The notes under the pieces: model-generated
The model's database searches: none
What the model was told of the DNA's origin: nothing
The model's input: the letters and a program-made list of their open reading frames with translations, nothing else
Shown: in pieces, positions 17,660 through 29,010 of the stretch
Numbering within the stretch: position 1 is the stretch's first letter
Layout of the letters: each line of letters starts with the position of its first letter
Made by a program: the position numbers and the translations under genes
Origin: Globisporangium splendens
Lineage: Eukaryota > Oomycota > Peronosporomycetes > Pythiales > Pythiaceae
Reading direction: 5' to 3'
NCBI GenBank assembly: GCA_006386115.1
Contig: VFIW01000146.1
Location: 1 to 64,000 of the forward strand
DNA length: 64,000 nt

Positions 17660-20273
17660 TGTCGATGGGGTCCTGATGTATCCGCCACAAAGAAAACTCG
17701 TTAGTGAGGCTCCACTTCAACTTGCTTCAAGGACGCACCCCCGCATTCATTCACACAAAAAGGTACGGAACCCCGCACTCGCTTGCCCGCACTCATGTCC
17801 CTTTCGCAAAAAGGAAACCTTCGATTCTCCCCTCCAACGCCAGCGGAAGCATACGAAGTGCGCGGGACAGAGCGACGGGGGAGAGTATCCATATCATGCA
17901 TACGGCATATCCACTGTACACTGTACACCGAGGCGGGGGGATACTAAAAGCCCCACACACTCACTTTAAGAAAGAAGAGAGGGAGAGAGTGCTTGCGGAG
18001 TCTGCTTGTGCGCTGTGAGGTCTTTTGAGCAATGAGCGTGAGTGGCAAGTGGCGCGCTGCTGTCGTTCCTTAAGGAGGGCTGCTTGGGGAAGGGGGTAGA
18101 GGGGACGGACCTCCACAACTTGATGTCGTCGCTGGCGGATTTGTCGAAACGGGTGCATAAACATGGAATGTGCAATGCGACTAAGTACGAAACGCATCAA
18201 ATTAAGTTCGCATGATTTTTGTGCATCTGATGATTATTCTGTCTCCTCGGTCGTTGTTGCCTTCGCTCATCACGAAAGACAGACAGCGCAAGTGGTTTGT
18301 TCAGTCAGATAGGTGCACGACGGCGGCATGGACACGGGAAGGCGTATTAATACGCGCGCCACAGTCATCTCAGATTTGCACAGCATTGCGGTACTCTGCG
18401 TGACGACAACCGCGTTGCTTCGTGTGGGAAGCCAGTCCATGCGTATTAAAAGCTACAAGGTCTCGTCAAAGCAAAGACATGAGACCACCAGTGTCAACGA
18501 CGCGTAGTGCTCGTCACTGTGCGTATTTCTTTCTGCTTTCTCTCTCTTGTTGTGATTCGTGCCTGCGCTGTGCATCCAAGACTTCATGGTTGCTCAGACG
18601 CTTGCTTCAGTATCACCATCGAATCTGCACCAGACAGCATCATCCTCTCAAATCCTCTCACGAAGCGGAAAAATTCAGGTCGGTAAGTGCGACAGAAAGA
18701 ACTTAGTGTCTAAGTTCGAAGGCTCAGAAATGTCGCAGAACGCTCCCCCTACTCCTCCTCCGCTCCTTGATCCGCTCCTGCGTCCGCTCCATCAGCATGC
18801 AACAATTGCTGCTTGGTCGTCGAGGTCACCAGCTGCCACTTCCTCCCAGCAGACCAATCAGCGCCGCGCACCCACCCATTCACGCCTACGCGTGCGCGTC
18901 GTCGTGGCCATGCGAAAAGCGAGCCAAACGAGGAAACGAGACCGTGGAAATGTACAGGGAATCGCGGCAGCTGTGCGCTCTCCTGTGGCCTGAAAGCACG
19001 AAGGCAATGCTCGCAATATGCGCTCTACACGCCTGCATGGAGATGGTCGCTTGGTGACCGCTGTGAATGCTTTATCAGCTGTGCTGAGACGACTGGAGCA
19101 TATGGCATTCCGCGCAGAATCGACGTCATCGAGTCGTGGTTCATGAAGGTGGGTGCGTCATTGCGATCCAAGACACCTTGTTATCAAAAGACGGTGTGAT
19201 GCATGACATATTTACTGAGAGTGGGTGCACAAAATGTCACACAAAGATTCTCTTTCGATCCGGACACACGGACAACACGAAAAAGCTGAGGAACCGATCA
19301 ACGAAAGAGCTCCAACCATCCATTCGTCGTCCAGAAGCGAAACTCTCTATCGTGTATCTGTGCTTGCTACATTGAGAATGGCAAATTAGCATGCTGACTG
19401 CTTCACAGTCTTCTCATACAGTCCCACAACCTGGCACCCTTCCCCAAAACATCCACTCTCTTTTTGTCCGTCACAGATTCCATGTGGGCCGCTCCACATT
19501 CGTGCTGAAAAATACAGTGTGTGGACATCAATCAACATAATTTACTTTCGCAATCCTTTCCTGCCCTACTTTGGAGGGTAATTGATAAATGTCATTCTTC
19601 GGTTTTCTTTCGTGACCGGGTATTTATAGGTTTTTGTGGTGCTTGTTCGGTCCTTCTCGCGCTTTCCATTGGCTGTGTTGTCGCATTTTCCACCAACCAG
19701 CGTTCATATTGCGTCTCTCGCTCCGATTTCAGCACGCTCCGCTGCAATTCCTGTCTGTGTGGGGGAAAAAGCAAACCAAGGAAACGCGAGAACGCCGCAG
19801 GAGCAGGAGCAGGCGACGAGCGCCGCCCTCTGTCCTCCGCGCAAGTTCAACCTTGCAGTTCGCGTCGAGTACACACGCAGAAGGGGTGCGCTGACTCACT
19901 CGCGCAGAGTTCGCTTTCCCAGGTACGTCGCGCTCCGTGTTGCGTCGTCGGCTCTCGTCTTCCATTGCCTTCGCTCTGTGGAAGGGGAGGAAGTGTCCCG
20001 AGTTGCATGCGCGTTTGGATATGAACGATGTGTGGTGGCGTGGCATTGTATGACGGCTGTGTATGCGCATGCGGCGTTGGCGTCTAGTGCTTGGTGGTTT
20101 GCTATATCTGCGTGTTGATTGCGCCTTTTCTCACGCTGATTAGATCTGGTGATGTCTTTTTGATACTGATGCGGCTTGTTTCTCTTTGTGTGGTGTATGG
20201 ATATGGACAGAACAGGTGATACAGTATACGCACTACCTGAAGAAACAAAACACAAGAGACCACTTGACGGAGT
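17660..20273. other. Long intergenic region, likely holding the 5' UTR intron of the trehalose gene
   Basis: No protein family could be recognised in any frame over about 2.6 kb and no tRNA-like structure was noticed. A good donor (CCAG|GTACGTCG, about 19922) and an acceptor (TGGACAG, about 20211) could frame a 5' UTR intron of the CBM20-TPS gene. This is inference from signals only. Confidence 0.4.
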
Positions 20274-23200
20274 ATGCTGCAGCGCCTTCGCCACGCCGTG
20301 GGTTGGGGGCTCCCTGCGCCGCCGCCGGGGACGCGGATCGACTTCCAGGTGTGCGCGCCATTGGGTCACGGCCAGACGCTGTACATTGTCGGCGACATCC
20401 CGATCCTCGGCGGCTCGATCGACTGCGTGCCAAACCCGAACACGGCGAGCACGTCCGGTGGCGAGAACGGACTCGCGCTCGTGACGACGCCGGATCTGTA
20501 CCCGATCTGGTACAACCTCGAACCGATTGTCGTGCCTGCGGGCTCCATGATTCGCTATCGCTACGCCGTGGGCTCAGGAAGTCGATTTCTGCGATACGAG
20601 AACACCCCGTCGGGCGTGAGAGAGCTCGTCGTCGGGATGGACTATCTGCAAGCGCAAGACACGCTGGACTCGCTCGCGCATGCTCAGGGCGCCGCGGAGA
20701 CTGACTCGCGATTGGCGCGTGGCGATGGTGGCTCCTTGTGGGGAATCATCCCGCGATTAAGCTCCGGACAAGCGTTTGTGGATCGACGTGCAACGGATAA
20801 CGAAGAAAGCGGCGCAGGAAATTCATGGGGCAAGTCGAAGTCGTCATCTGGCACCAAGCGATTGAGCGGACGCGGGTTCGCGGAAGCGATTGCGGAGGAA
20901 AGTGCGAATGTCGAAGACGACGAAGATGGCGACGTGACGATGACCACGCCGGCAGCAGATGATGCCTTGCCGCCTCGACCGCCACCGAGATCCATGTCTC
21001 GCAACCTGAGCTTGAGCGGATTGAGTGGATTTGCTAGTTCCGGTGGTGCTGCCGACTACTCGTCGTCTCGGATGCTGGAAGGAGCAGAGGACTCGAAAAT
21101 GCAGTGCTACAGCCCCGTGCTCAGCCGCGCGCGCTCGTACTCGGACGATTCGGTCAAGTCACCTCAAAATGTCACCATCGAATCGACGGATGGTGTCATC
21201 ATTGTCGTCTACCGCCTCCCGGTTCTCGTGAAGCGCACGCCCGAGGGCGAATACCTGATTGAGTGGGAAGACGACAACCTTGTGTGCCCGTCGGGGCTGA
21301 TGAAAGATGCGAACAGCGACTCCCACTTTGACCGTGTGAGCTCCATGCGCCTGACTTGGGTTGGTACGGTGCATTGCTCGTCGACGATTCCACGCGAAGA
21401 CGAAGAGTGCCTGGCGCGTCAATTGGAAGCGTTCCACTGCGTGCCGGTGTTCTTGAATCAGTCGCTCGCCGATACGTTCCACAGCTTTTGTTACGGAACG
21501 CTGTGGCCGATTTTCCACAACATTGTCGACGTCTACGGCCGATTGCCGACTCGTTGGTGGAACCCAAACCAGCAGAAGAACGCGTGGTCGTCGTACAAGA
21601 ACGTGAATCGCATCTTCGTGAACAAAGTGATTGAAGTGTACAATGAAGGCGACCTCGTGTGGGTGCATGGGCTGCACTTGTTGGTCGCGCCATCGTTCCT
21701 GTCTCGTCGGTTACCGAGCGTAAATGTCGGACTCTTCCTGCACACGCCGTTCCCGTCGTCCGAGATTTTCCGTACGCTCTCGGTCCGTTCTGATTTGTTG
21801 CGCGGGGTGCTGTCGGCCGACCACATCGGCTTCCACTTGTATGAGCATGCGCGCCATTTCTTGACGAGTTGTCGACGCATTCTTGGCCTGAAATACAGTG
21901 CTCAGCCTGGTGGATACATTGGTATTGAGTACAGCGGTCGTATAGTGATGCTGACGATCAGTCATATCGGTATCGAGCCGCCGTTTTTGGAGATGGTGAG
22001 TCAAAGCGCGCAGGTTACTGAGGACACATGTCAACTTCTCGAGAAATACGAAGCGGAGAGGCGTAAGGTGATCGTGAGTGTCGATAGAGTGGAGCGATTG
22101 AAGGGGATCTTGCTGAAACTTGGTGCGATCGAACAGTTCTTGCAGACGAACCCGGAATGGGTCGAGAAGCTCCAAGTCGTGCAGATTGGCATCATCGACA
22201 CGTCGAACCCGTCGCCGGAGAAGAAGGGTTGTCAAGTGGAGATCCAAGGCTACGTCAAGCACCTCAACGAAGTTTACTCGAAGGGCAGAAAGGAGCCGAT
22301 TATCGCGTACTTTGAAGTGGAGAACACGGATTTGGCGTCTCGCCTTCCACTCTGGCGGCTAGGAGACATTCTGCTGACCACGTCTGTCCGCGATGCCGTC
22401 AACCTGTACCCGTTTGAGTTTATTTACGCCCACGAGTTGGAGAAGAAACCTGGTGTGGTGATTGTGTCGGAGTTTTCGGGAAGCAGTCGCGTGCTGACCG
22501 GAAGTATCGGCGTGAACCCGTGGAAGCGTGAAGAAATCGTGCGAGCGATTGAGTTGTCGGTCACGATGTCGGAAGAGGAGCGCGTGGCGCGTCATAACAA
22601 GGATTTAGAGTACATCGAGAACAACTCGAGAACCAAGTGGGCGGAGCGGATATTGGTGGACTTGAAGCGAACAAAGAAATACGCGGCGGGTGGCGAGCAC
22701 ACGGGGTACGGTCTCGGTCTCGGCTTTCGCATGCTGGAGTTTAACGCCGGCTTCAAGATGCTCGAGTCCGATGCGGTCGCAAAAGCATATCGTACGAGTT
22801 TCCGTCGCGTGATCCTCTTAGATTATGGCAACACATTGACGCAAAACGAGCAAGGCGGAGCAAACGATTTCTCGAAGTACCTCAACTGCTCGTCTGATGC
22901 GGCAACGTCCGATCCTTCCGTACTCTCGAAGACAGATACCCCCGCAGCATCCCCAGAACTGCTCTCGGCATTGTCACTCTTGTGCGCAGATCCACGCAAC
23001 ACTGTGTTTGTGCTGAGTGGCAAGGAACGCGGCGATTTGGAAAAGACATTGGGCTCCGTACGTGGCCTTGGCTTAGCTGCCGAGCACGGATACCTGTACA
23101 AGTGGGGCGACTCGAAGAACGGTCCAAATTCGGACGATGTGTGGCTGTGCACAAAAGACAATTTCGACGACTCGTGGAAAGATGTGACGCATTCGGTCAT

Positions 23201-24075
23201 GGACATTTACACACAGCGCACCCACGGAACGTATATCGAGCTGAAGGGAAGTGCGCTGCTGTGGCAGTTCCGTGATGCGGATCCTGAATTCGGGCAGCTT
23301 CAAGCGAAGGAATTGCACGACCAACTCAACCAGGTGCTGGAGCATTTCCACGTCGAGGTGATCACAGGTACCGACTATTTAGAAGTTCGTCCCGAAGGCG
23401 TTGACAAGGGTGTGATCGTGGATCGCATCATGTCGACTTTGGAATCGCAGGGCAACAACTATGTGGATTTCATTCTGTGTGTGGGCGATGACTCGTCGGA
23501 CGAGCTCATGTTCCAGTATTTGGAAGATATGCGAAGCCGATCGAAGCTATTCACTGTGACGGTGGGCAAGAAGCCGAGCGCTGCGAAGTACTTTGTGAAC
23601 GATGTGGACCAGGTGATGGAGGTGCTGCGCTCGCTCACGAAGCTGTCGACCGTCGCGAACCGGAACCTGTCGATGAACGACCTGCGACTGTTAGACCGCA
23701 ACCGACCGACTGCGTAAGTGCTACTCGCTTCATTTCTTTCGTTGGGAGCATCTGAACTAACTTTATGTTGAATGTTGTGCTGCTATCAGGTCGGATCTCC
23801 TCAGCTTCAGCAATAGATTGTCTGGAGCTGGTTCCGATTACCGAAGTGAGGGAAGTTTCGAGGACCTGTCGTCGTCGCCATTCTCCAGTCTCACGGCGTC
23901 CGCACCATCCTCGGAGAACGGCAGTCGCTCGTTGAAGACCGCCAAGTACTCGATGTCCATGAGCTCGCTCTCGTCCGTGGCCAACTCGTTCCCGACGACG
24001 TCGGCGACCTACGAGCAGTACTTTAGCAACATTGACGAGAGCGAAGAAGACGACCAAGGCGGGATCTTTTTCTGA
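20274..24075 (+). CDS. CBM20-trehalose-6-phosphate synthase/phosphatase-like fusion
   Basis: Exon 1 (20274-23713) and exon 2 (23790-24075) give 1241 residues; the 76-nt intron has a GTAAGT donor. Residues about 20-115 resemble a CBM20 starch-binding domain (FQVCAPLGHGQTLYIVGDIP). A GT20 synthase domain follows (GLFLHTPFPSSEIFRTL, VSVDRVERLKGI, SVRDAVNLYPFEF). Then comes a HAD/TPP-like domain (LLDYGNTLTQ, VFVLSGKERGDLE, CVGDDSSDELMF) and a Ser-rich tail in exon 2. Family-critical positions are changed: VWVHGLHLL where active enzymes have VWVHDYHL (Gly466), and DYGNT instead of DYDGT (Gly852). It looks like plant class II TPS proteins, which are often regulatory. Whether it makes trehalose-6-phosphate is open. 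Confidence 0.9.
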
Positions 24076-24481
24076 ATAATTTACATCATCAAGCAACCAC
24101 ACAGCCACCTCCATTGATGCTGTCAAGAGGAACTATACGAGAGAGAGAGAGAGAGAGAGCGTGTACCTCGCGCTGCTTGCGGAAGAAGAATGCGAGGCAC
24201 GTGTGCTGCGTTGGTATAACAGCCAAAGACAAAGAAAGACCAACAACGAAGAGGTAAACACAAAATACAAAAAAGTTTAGAAGCTTCCTCTAGGTTCTCT
24301 TTGTTCTCTTTACACAATGTGCCAGATAACAAAACTCTCATGGAGATAAAGCCCTGCCAGGTAAGCTTACGACGTTGAAATCCTGCTCACTATCGCACTG
24401 CACTGCGCCTTACTTGCAACGCTGCTACCGGACACCGTTTAAACTGCTCAGTCGAGTAAAACTTCTGCTGCTTTTCTTAAG
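24076..24481. repeat. Convergent 3' flanks with (GA)n microsatellite
   Basis: The region lies between the convergent TPS-like and GPN2 genes. A GA-dinucleotide tract of about ten units occupies 24139-24159. No gene is supported. Confidence 0.7.
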
Positions 24482-25785
24482 TTAAGATCTGCCGTCTCTT
24501 GCGACACGCTTGAGCTCTTCTTGCAGCGCATTCGAGTCTTCTTCGCCGATACTCGAGTCGATGTATCTCTCCTGAATGTCGGCGACGGTGGCGTGTTGGT
24601 CACCAAACGCATAGTCCTTGAGCACCGCGGTGTTCCAGTCGACGCTTGTGAACACGAAGCCATTCGACTTGTCGATCGCTTGGATCACGCGCTGCAGGCT
24701 CTCGCCGTCCTCAATCTGCAGCGGCAGGAAGCTCACAAGACTGAAATCTTCAATCACGTCGATCAGCGCTTCGTTCATGCGGCGGAACCGTTGCTGGAGC
24801 GCGCTCGGGACGCGTTCAGTTGGGAGTTCCAGTGCCATATTTTCTTCTTCGATATCGTCGTTTTGCGCATCCAGCCGATCCAAAAGGTACCGCAGGTCGA
24901 GCACGTCCGTGTAGAAATCCAGATTGAACGCTAGCTTGCCGTACTGCTGCATAAGATCGATCTTCGAGAGCACGTTGATGTGTGGTAGCTCGAGACGCAC
25001 CATCGACGAGAGGCTGAGCATGACGACCGAGATGAACTTGGAGCTGTCCGTGCAATGGTGCGCGTCCACGAGGTGAACAACAGATAGCTGCTCACAAGCA
25101 TGCAAGTCAACTTTTGATTAGCCTAGAGGTACGGAAAATGCAATGCAAACCGCTCTTTACCTTGTAGTTGAGCTTCTGGAGCTTCTGCAGGATGTTGTAC
25201 ACGCTCTCCTCGTGCGTGTAGAGCTCCACTTGTCCGGGAAAGTCAAACAAGATGTACTTGCCTTCCAATTCGGCCAGCTTCTCCTCGAGCCAGTCAAAAT
25301 TATGGTCGATATAGTTCATGCAATACACGAGACCTGCCCAGAAAAACCCCACATGTAGATGCACAGAGTTAGTATCACGAAGCATGCACAGTGGATCATC
25401 ATGCGTGGTTTCTTACGCACCGCCATTGGGTCCGAGGTCGAGCTCCTCCATGACGTTCTCGAGCGACACCATCTCGGAAATGTCGATCGCCGGCTCGTAC
25501 GTAAGCACGCATCCATCAATAGCAAGAACCACACAAGCAGCATGAAGCGCCAAGTACGAGTTAAGGGCATCATCATCATGCTGGTTTGGCTGGCTGGCAC
25601 GCAAAGACAAGGCAAGCAATGCACCAACGCAGGCGGTGGAAAGGATATGGCAAGAGCTCGTTGGCGGGGTCCATGTTGACGATGACGGTGTCGCGCCCGT
25701 TCTGCTGCAGGAACTGCTGCATGCCGTTGCAGTACGTCGTCTTGCCGGAACCCGGCGGTCCGAGCACCATCTGCGCGAACGGCAT
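24482..25785 (-). CDS. GPN2: GPN-loop GTPase 2
   Basis: Exons 25785-25649, 25500-25421, 25333-25161 and 25087-24482 join in phase to 331 residues. Start [19 protein letters not shown] contains the P-loop. NMDPAN, the Gly-Pro-Asn loop in [20 protein letters not shown] (switch/G3), [11 protein letters not shown] and [11 protein letters not shown] (G4-like) follow, in the order of GPN2. The family acts in the cytoplasm with GPN1/GPN3 in assembly and nuclear import of RNA polymerases. The first intron does not obey GT-AG: it begins ATATCCTTT and ends AC, and only that choice keeps [12 protein letters not shown] continuous. The other introns are GT-AG. Confidence 0.93.
25501..25648 (-). other. Probable U12-type AT-AC intron in GPN2
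   Basis: The minus-strand intron starts exactly with ATATCCTTT, the strong consensus of AT-AC minor-class donors, and ends in TTAC. A CCCTTAAC element (25567-25560) fits the minor-class branch-site consensus. However, it lies about 60 nt from the acceptor, longer than the usual 10-25 nt. Length is 148 nt and the splice is in phase. Confidence 0.7.
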
Positions 25786-25847
25786 CGTGCTGCTTTCTCG
25801 AATCCAAGTCAAACAAAAATGCTGGTGTTGTTAAGAGGTACATATCC

Positions 25848-28704
25848 CTATAATTGGTCAAAATTCATTGTTACTAACCAATAATGTACAATCGATCCAA
25901 AATAAACGAGATCTATTGGCTGAAAGCCACAGAAACTGCAAGAATGAGACGATGCTGTTGCCGCGCTGTTGTCAGAAGCGTCGATGCCCAAGTCGTAGCA
26001 GAACTCGGTCTCCATGCGCTTGAAGATCTCGTCGTCGACGGGATTCGCGGCCGCGACGGCGGTGTCAGCAACTTCCACGCCATTCACCGCTGCAGCAGCG
26101 TGCGCGCTTCCGCCACCCATGCTGCTGCTGTCGTCTTTGCTGCCGTTGCTTCCCTGCATGATCCGCGTCGAGAGCTGATGCGCATTTCCGCCGCTTTTGC
26201 GAATCGCCTTCATGCGCTCGCTCTCGCACTTGAAGTACGCCTCCATGGCCTGCCGCTCGCCACCCATGGCGCGCGATAACGTGCGCGGGATCTCCATGGT
26301 GTGCAGGTTGCCGATCTGGTCGCCGATCGCAACGAGCTGCTGCTTGACGTTGATGTTGGCGGCACCGGACGAAGAGGACGACGACGGCCCGGCACCAGCA
26401 CTTTGACCAGCGCTTTTGCCCACCGCTCCACCTTTTGTGGCGCCATTACCAGCTGCAGCATTGCCCTGTGCGGTCGTGGCATTGGCGTTATTGCTTCCCC
26501 CGCTTTGGGGGGTGCTGACGTTTGAGATGTGCGGATGGAACTCGATGGACGTCAACGCACACGCCGTGACGCCGATGGACAAGCTCGAGCGATGCGACTG
26601 GTCCATAAAGTCCCAGACCTTGAGCATGCCGTCGGACTTGCCCACGTAGATCACGCCCGGCCGCGTGGGCGAGAGCGCGACGCACGTGAGCGCCGACAGC
26701 GACAAAGGGAACATGAAGATCGGACCGTTCGACTCGGAGGATTTGTGCTGCGAGACGTTCCAGAGGTGGAAATTGGATTCGCTCGCCGTGAGGAAGATCG
26801 ATGGGAAGAAAGGCGAGGCGCAGAGCCCGATGATCGGGCGGAAATGGTCGCGACAGATCCACTGGACATACTCGACGCCGTCGCTGCCGCCACCCTCGGC
26901 TCCATCGTCATCGCCTCCTTTTGAAGCATGGCTTCGACTCACACCCTCACCAGACTTGGACGAAGACGCCGCATGTGGCCGCCAGTCTGCGTACACGAAC
27001 TCGCCTTCCTCGATGCCGCAATAGAATCGACTCGAGAGGATCGTGGAGCTGCTGGTGGACGAGTCCTCTTTCTGCCGCTCAAAGCGGAAACACTTGAGAT
27101 CCAATTTGCCCGGGCTTTCCACTTTGGTGAGTGAGATCGAGTAGATGGGGGTGAAATGCACCTCGGACGGTGCATCCTTGGCGGCATTCTTGTCGACTTT
27201 GATGCGCGTGATGCCTTGGTACTTTGGATCCTTGAAGCGCAGATCCCAGAAACTCACTTGGCCGTCGCCTGCGACCGTGACAAACTGGTTCACGTGGGGA
27301 TCAGTGACAGGCACAAGGTGGCCGCGATTGTTCACTTCCATGCCAGCAGGAAGCCACATCAAGTCCGCGACTGGGCGGCGATGACTCGCATCAATGTACG
27401 ACACGTACGTAGGCTTGACCGGCGGAATCTGCTTTTGCGGTTCATCGTGGATGATTTGGAGTTCGCGTTTTTCGATTTGCCCTTCGAGATCAGGTGCTCT
27501 GCTTTCGAGAGATCCCACACGAGCACCTGGCCATTGTACAAACCACCGGCGATGATGTGAGGCTGCGAAGGATTGAACCGCAGCGTGAGTACGTCTTGCG
27601 GGGCTTCGAGCATGAGCTGTGGATGGATCAGATCGACGAAGTTCCAGATTAAAATGAACGAGCTGTCGATCTTGTCGAGCAGATCAAGTCGCTTGGAAAA
27701 GTTCACGTTCGCAGCCGCCGCTACCGCGACGACGCCGTTCTTCTTTGGATGCCAGTCGATCGCCGGGAGCGTCTTGTTTTTGCTGTACATGAGATCCGTG
27801 AAGCTCCGGAGCTCTTTGATCGAGTTTTCGTTCTTGTTGGAGAGCGTCGGGTCTTCTTCGTTGAGCACCGAGAACGGGTCAAGGAAGATGTCGAGCGTCT
27901 CGTTTTGCTGCAGCGCCTGCTCGACCAGCGGCCTCGAGGAACAGCTGCATCTTCTCGGCGTCCATTTTGGCTTGTCTCTTTTCGGATCCATCACGATCGG
28001 TTCGTACTGGAGCGCGCTGTTGACCGAGCGAAACCAACTGGTCTGTGTGGACCCACCGACCAGCTCTGGAATGCCCTGCAGCCCAATATCCTGCTCCAGC
28101 CGCGTGAGCTCACAGTTCGGATCTTTATGCTGGTGCCACTCAACAAAGCCTGGGTAGGTGGATCAAATACGACATTTTCATCATCGTATGAAGAATACGT
28201 AAGTTTGAGCTTCAGGACACGGCAGCAAAAGCACAAAAGACTCGCATTGGTCAGCATCGCGGTCGCTGAACTTGCAGTAGGCGTTGAATTCGTCCGACAT
28301 TTTCGTCATGGACAGCTTAATCTGTGGTGCGAGTGTCATAGAGATCAACGATGAGTCCTTGATCATGAAGAAAGTACACAATTTAGCAGGTTCTCCGGAC
28401 GTACCAGAGGATGAGAGCTTTTGATGTTGAGAGCGCCGACTTCTTCGTGGCTTTCCTTCGCAGACGCCGACGCCCACGGTCGCGCGAGCATCGGGCGGTC
28501 TTCGTAGACGATCGATGATAAATCGTCTTCGTCACCCGCTGCTTCTTTCCCCTGGGCTGCAAGCGCCTCCTGACGCTCACGCTCTCGTTGCGCCAAGATC
28601 TCCATTTGTGATTCAAACGCTTTCCGCGTGAGGCACACCAACCAGTTCTCGCCATACACTTCGCTTGGATCCGCGACGATCAGGAGATCATCTCCTTGCA
28701 GTTT
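25848..28704 (-). CDS. DNAI3: Axonemal dynein intermediate chain DNAI3/WDR63 (IC140-like)
   Basis: Supported exons are 28704-28405, 28357-28246 and 28149-25848. The second intron looks like GC-AG (CAAT|GCGAGT). Further 5' exon(s) probably lie up to about 28980, where a CGAG|GTGAGT donor is seen, but the start codon was not found. Family marks are GDDLLIVADPSEVYGENW, FSDRDADQ, VEQALQQNETLDIF, DLIHPQLMLEAPQDVL, GGLYNGQVLVWDL, WD40 blades (QVSFWDLRF, GMLKVWDF) and IGNLHTMEIPRTLS near the end. It is an inner-arm dynein intermediate chain of motile flagella. The frame changes at about 27490, and a compensating pair of shifts is suspected at about 27925-27990. These may be indel errors or real lesions. 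A long Ser/Gly/Ala-rich insert lies in the propeller. Confidence 0.82.
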
Positions 28705-29010
28705 CTAGCAGCAAAACAGGTTTAGCACTGATAAACTCATGAACGCACGTAACTCGATGTTCACCATGAAGACTCCAGCTTTTCGTACCGCAATTTCTTA
28801 TCTTCTAATGGAAAGCTTCGGATCTTTCAACTGGACCTGAATGGCCACAAGTGACCCTGCGGATTTGAGCACCGACCAAAGAACGAAGCAAGCTTTTGGG
28901 CTTTGTGTATCAGGCTAGCACTGCGAGGAAAGAGAAAATATGACTCACCTCGGCTTGCTACCAGTACTGCTTTGAGTGAATCTTCTCCTCAAGACCAGTA
29001 TGTCCACTGG

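Noticed and set aside
17674..20024. Several 80-170 codon ORFs in the long intergenic region
   Set aside because: Low-complexity, no motifs, overlapping in many frames and without splice signals that link them into a plausible protein.
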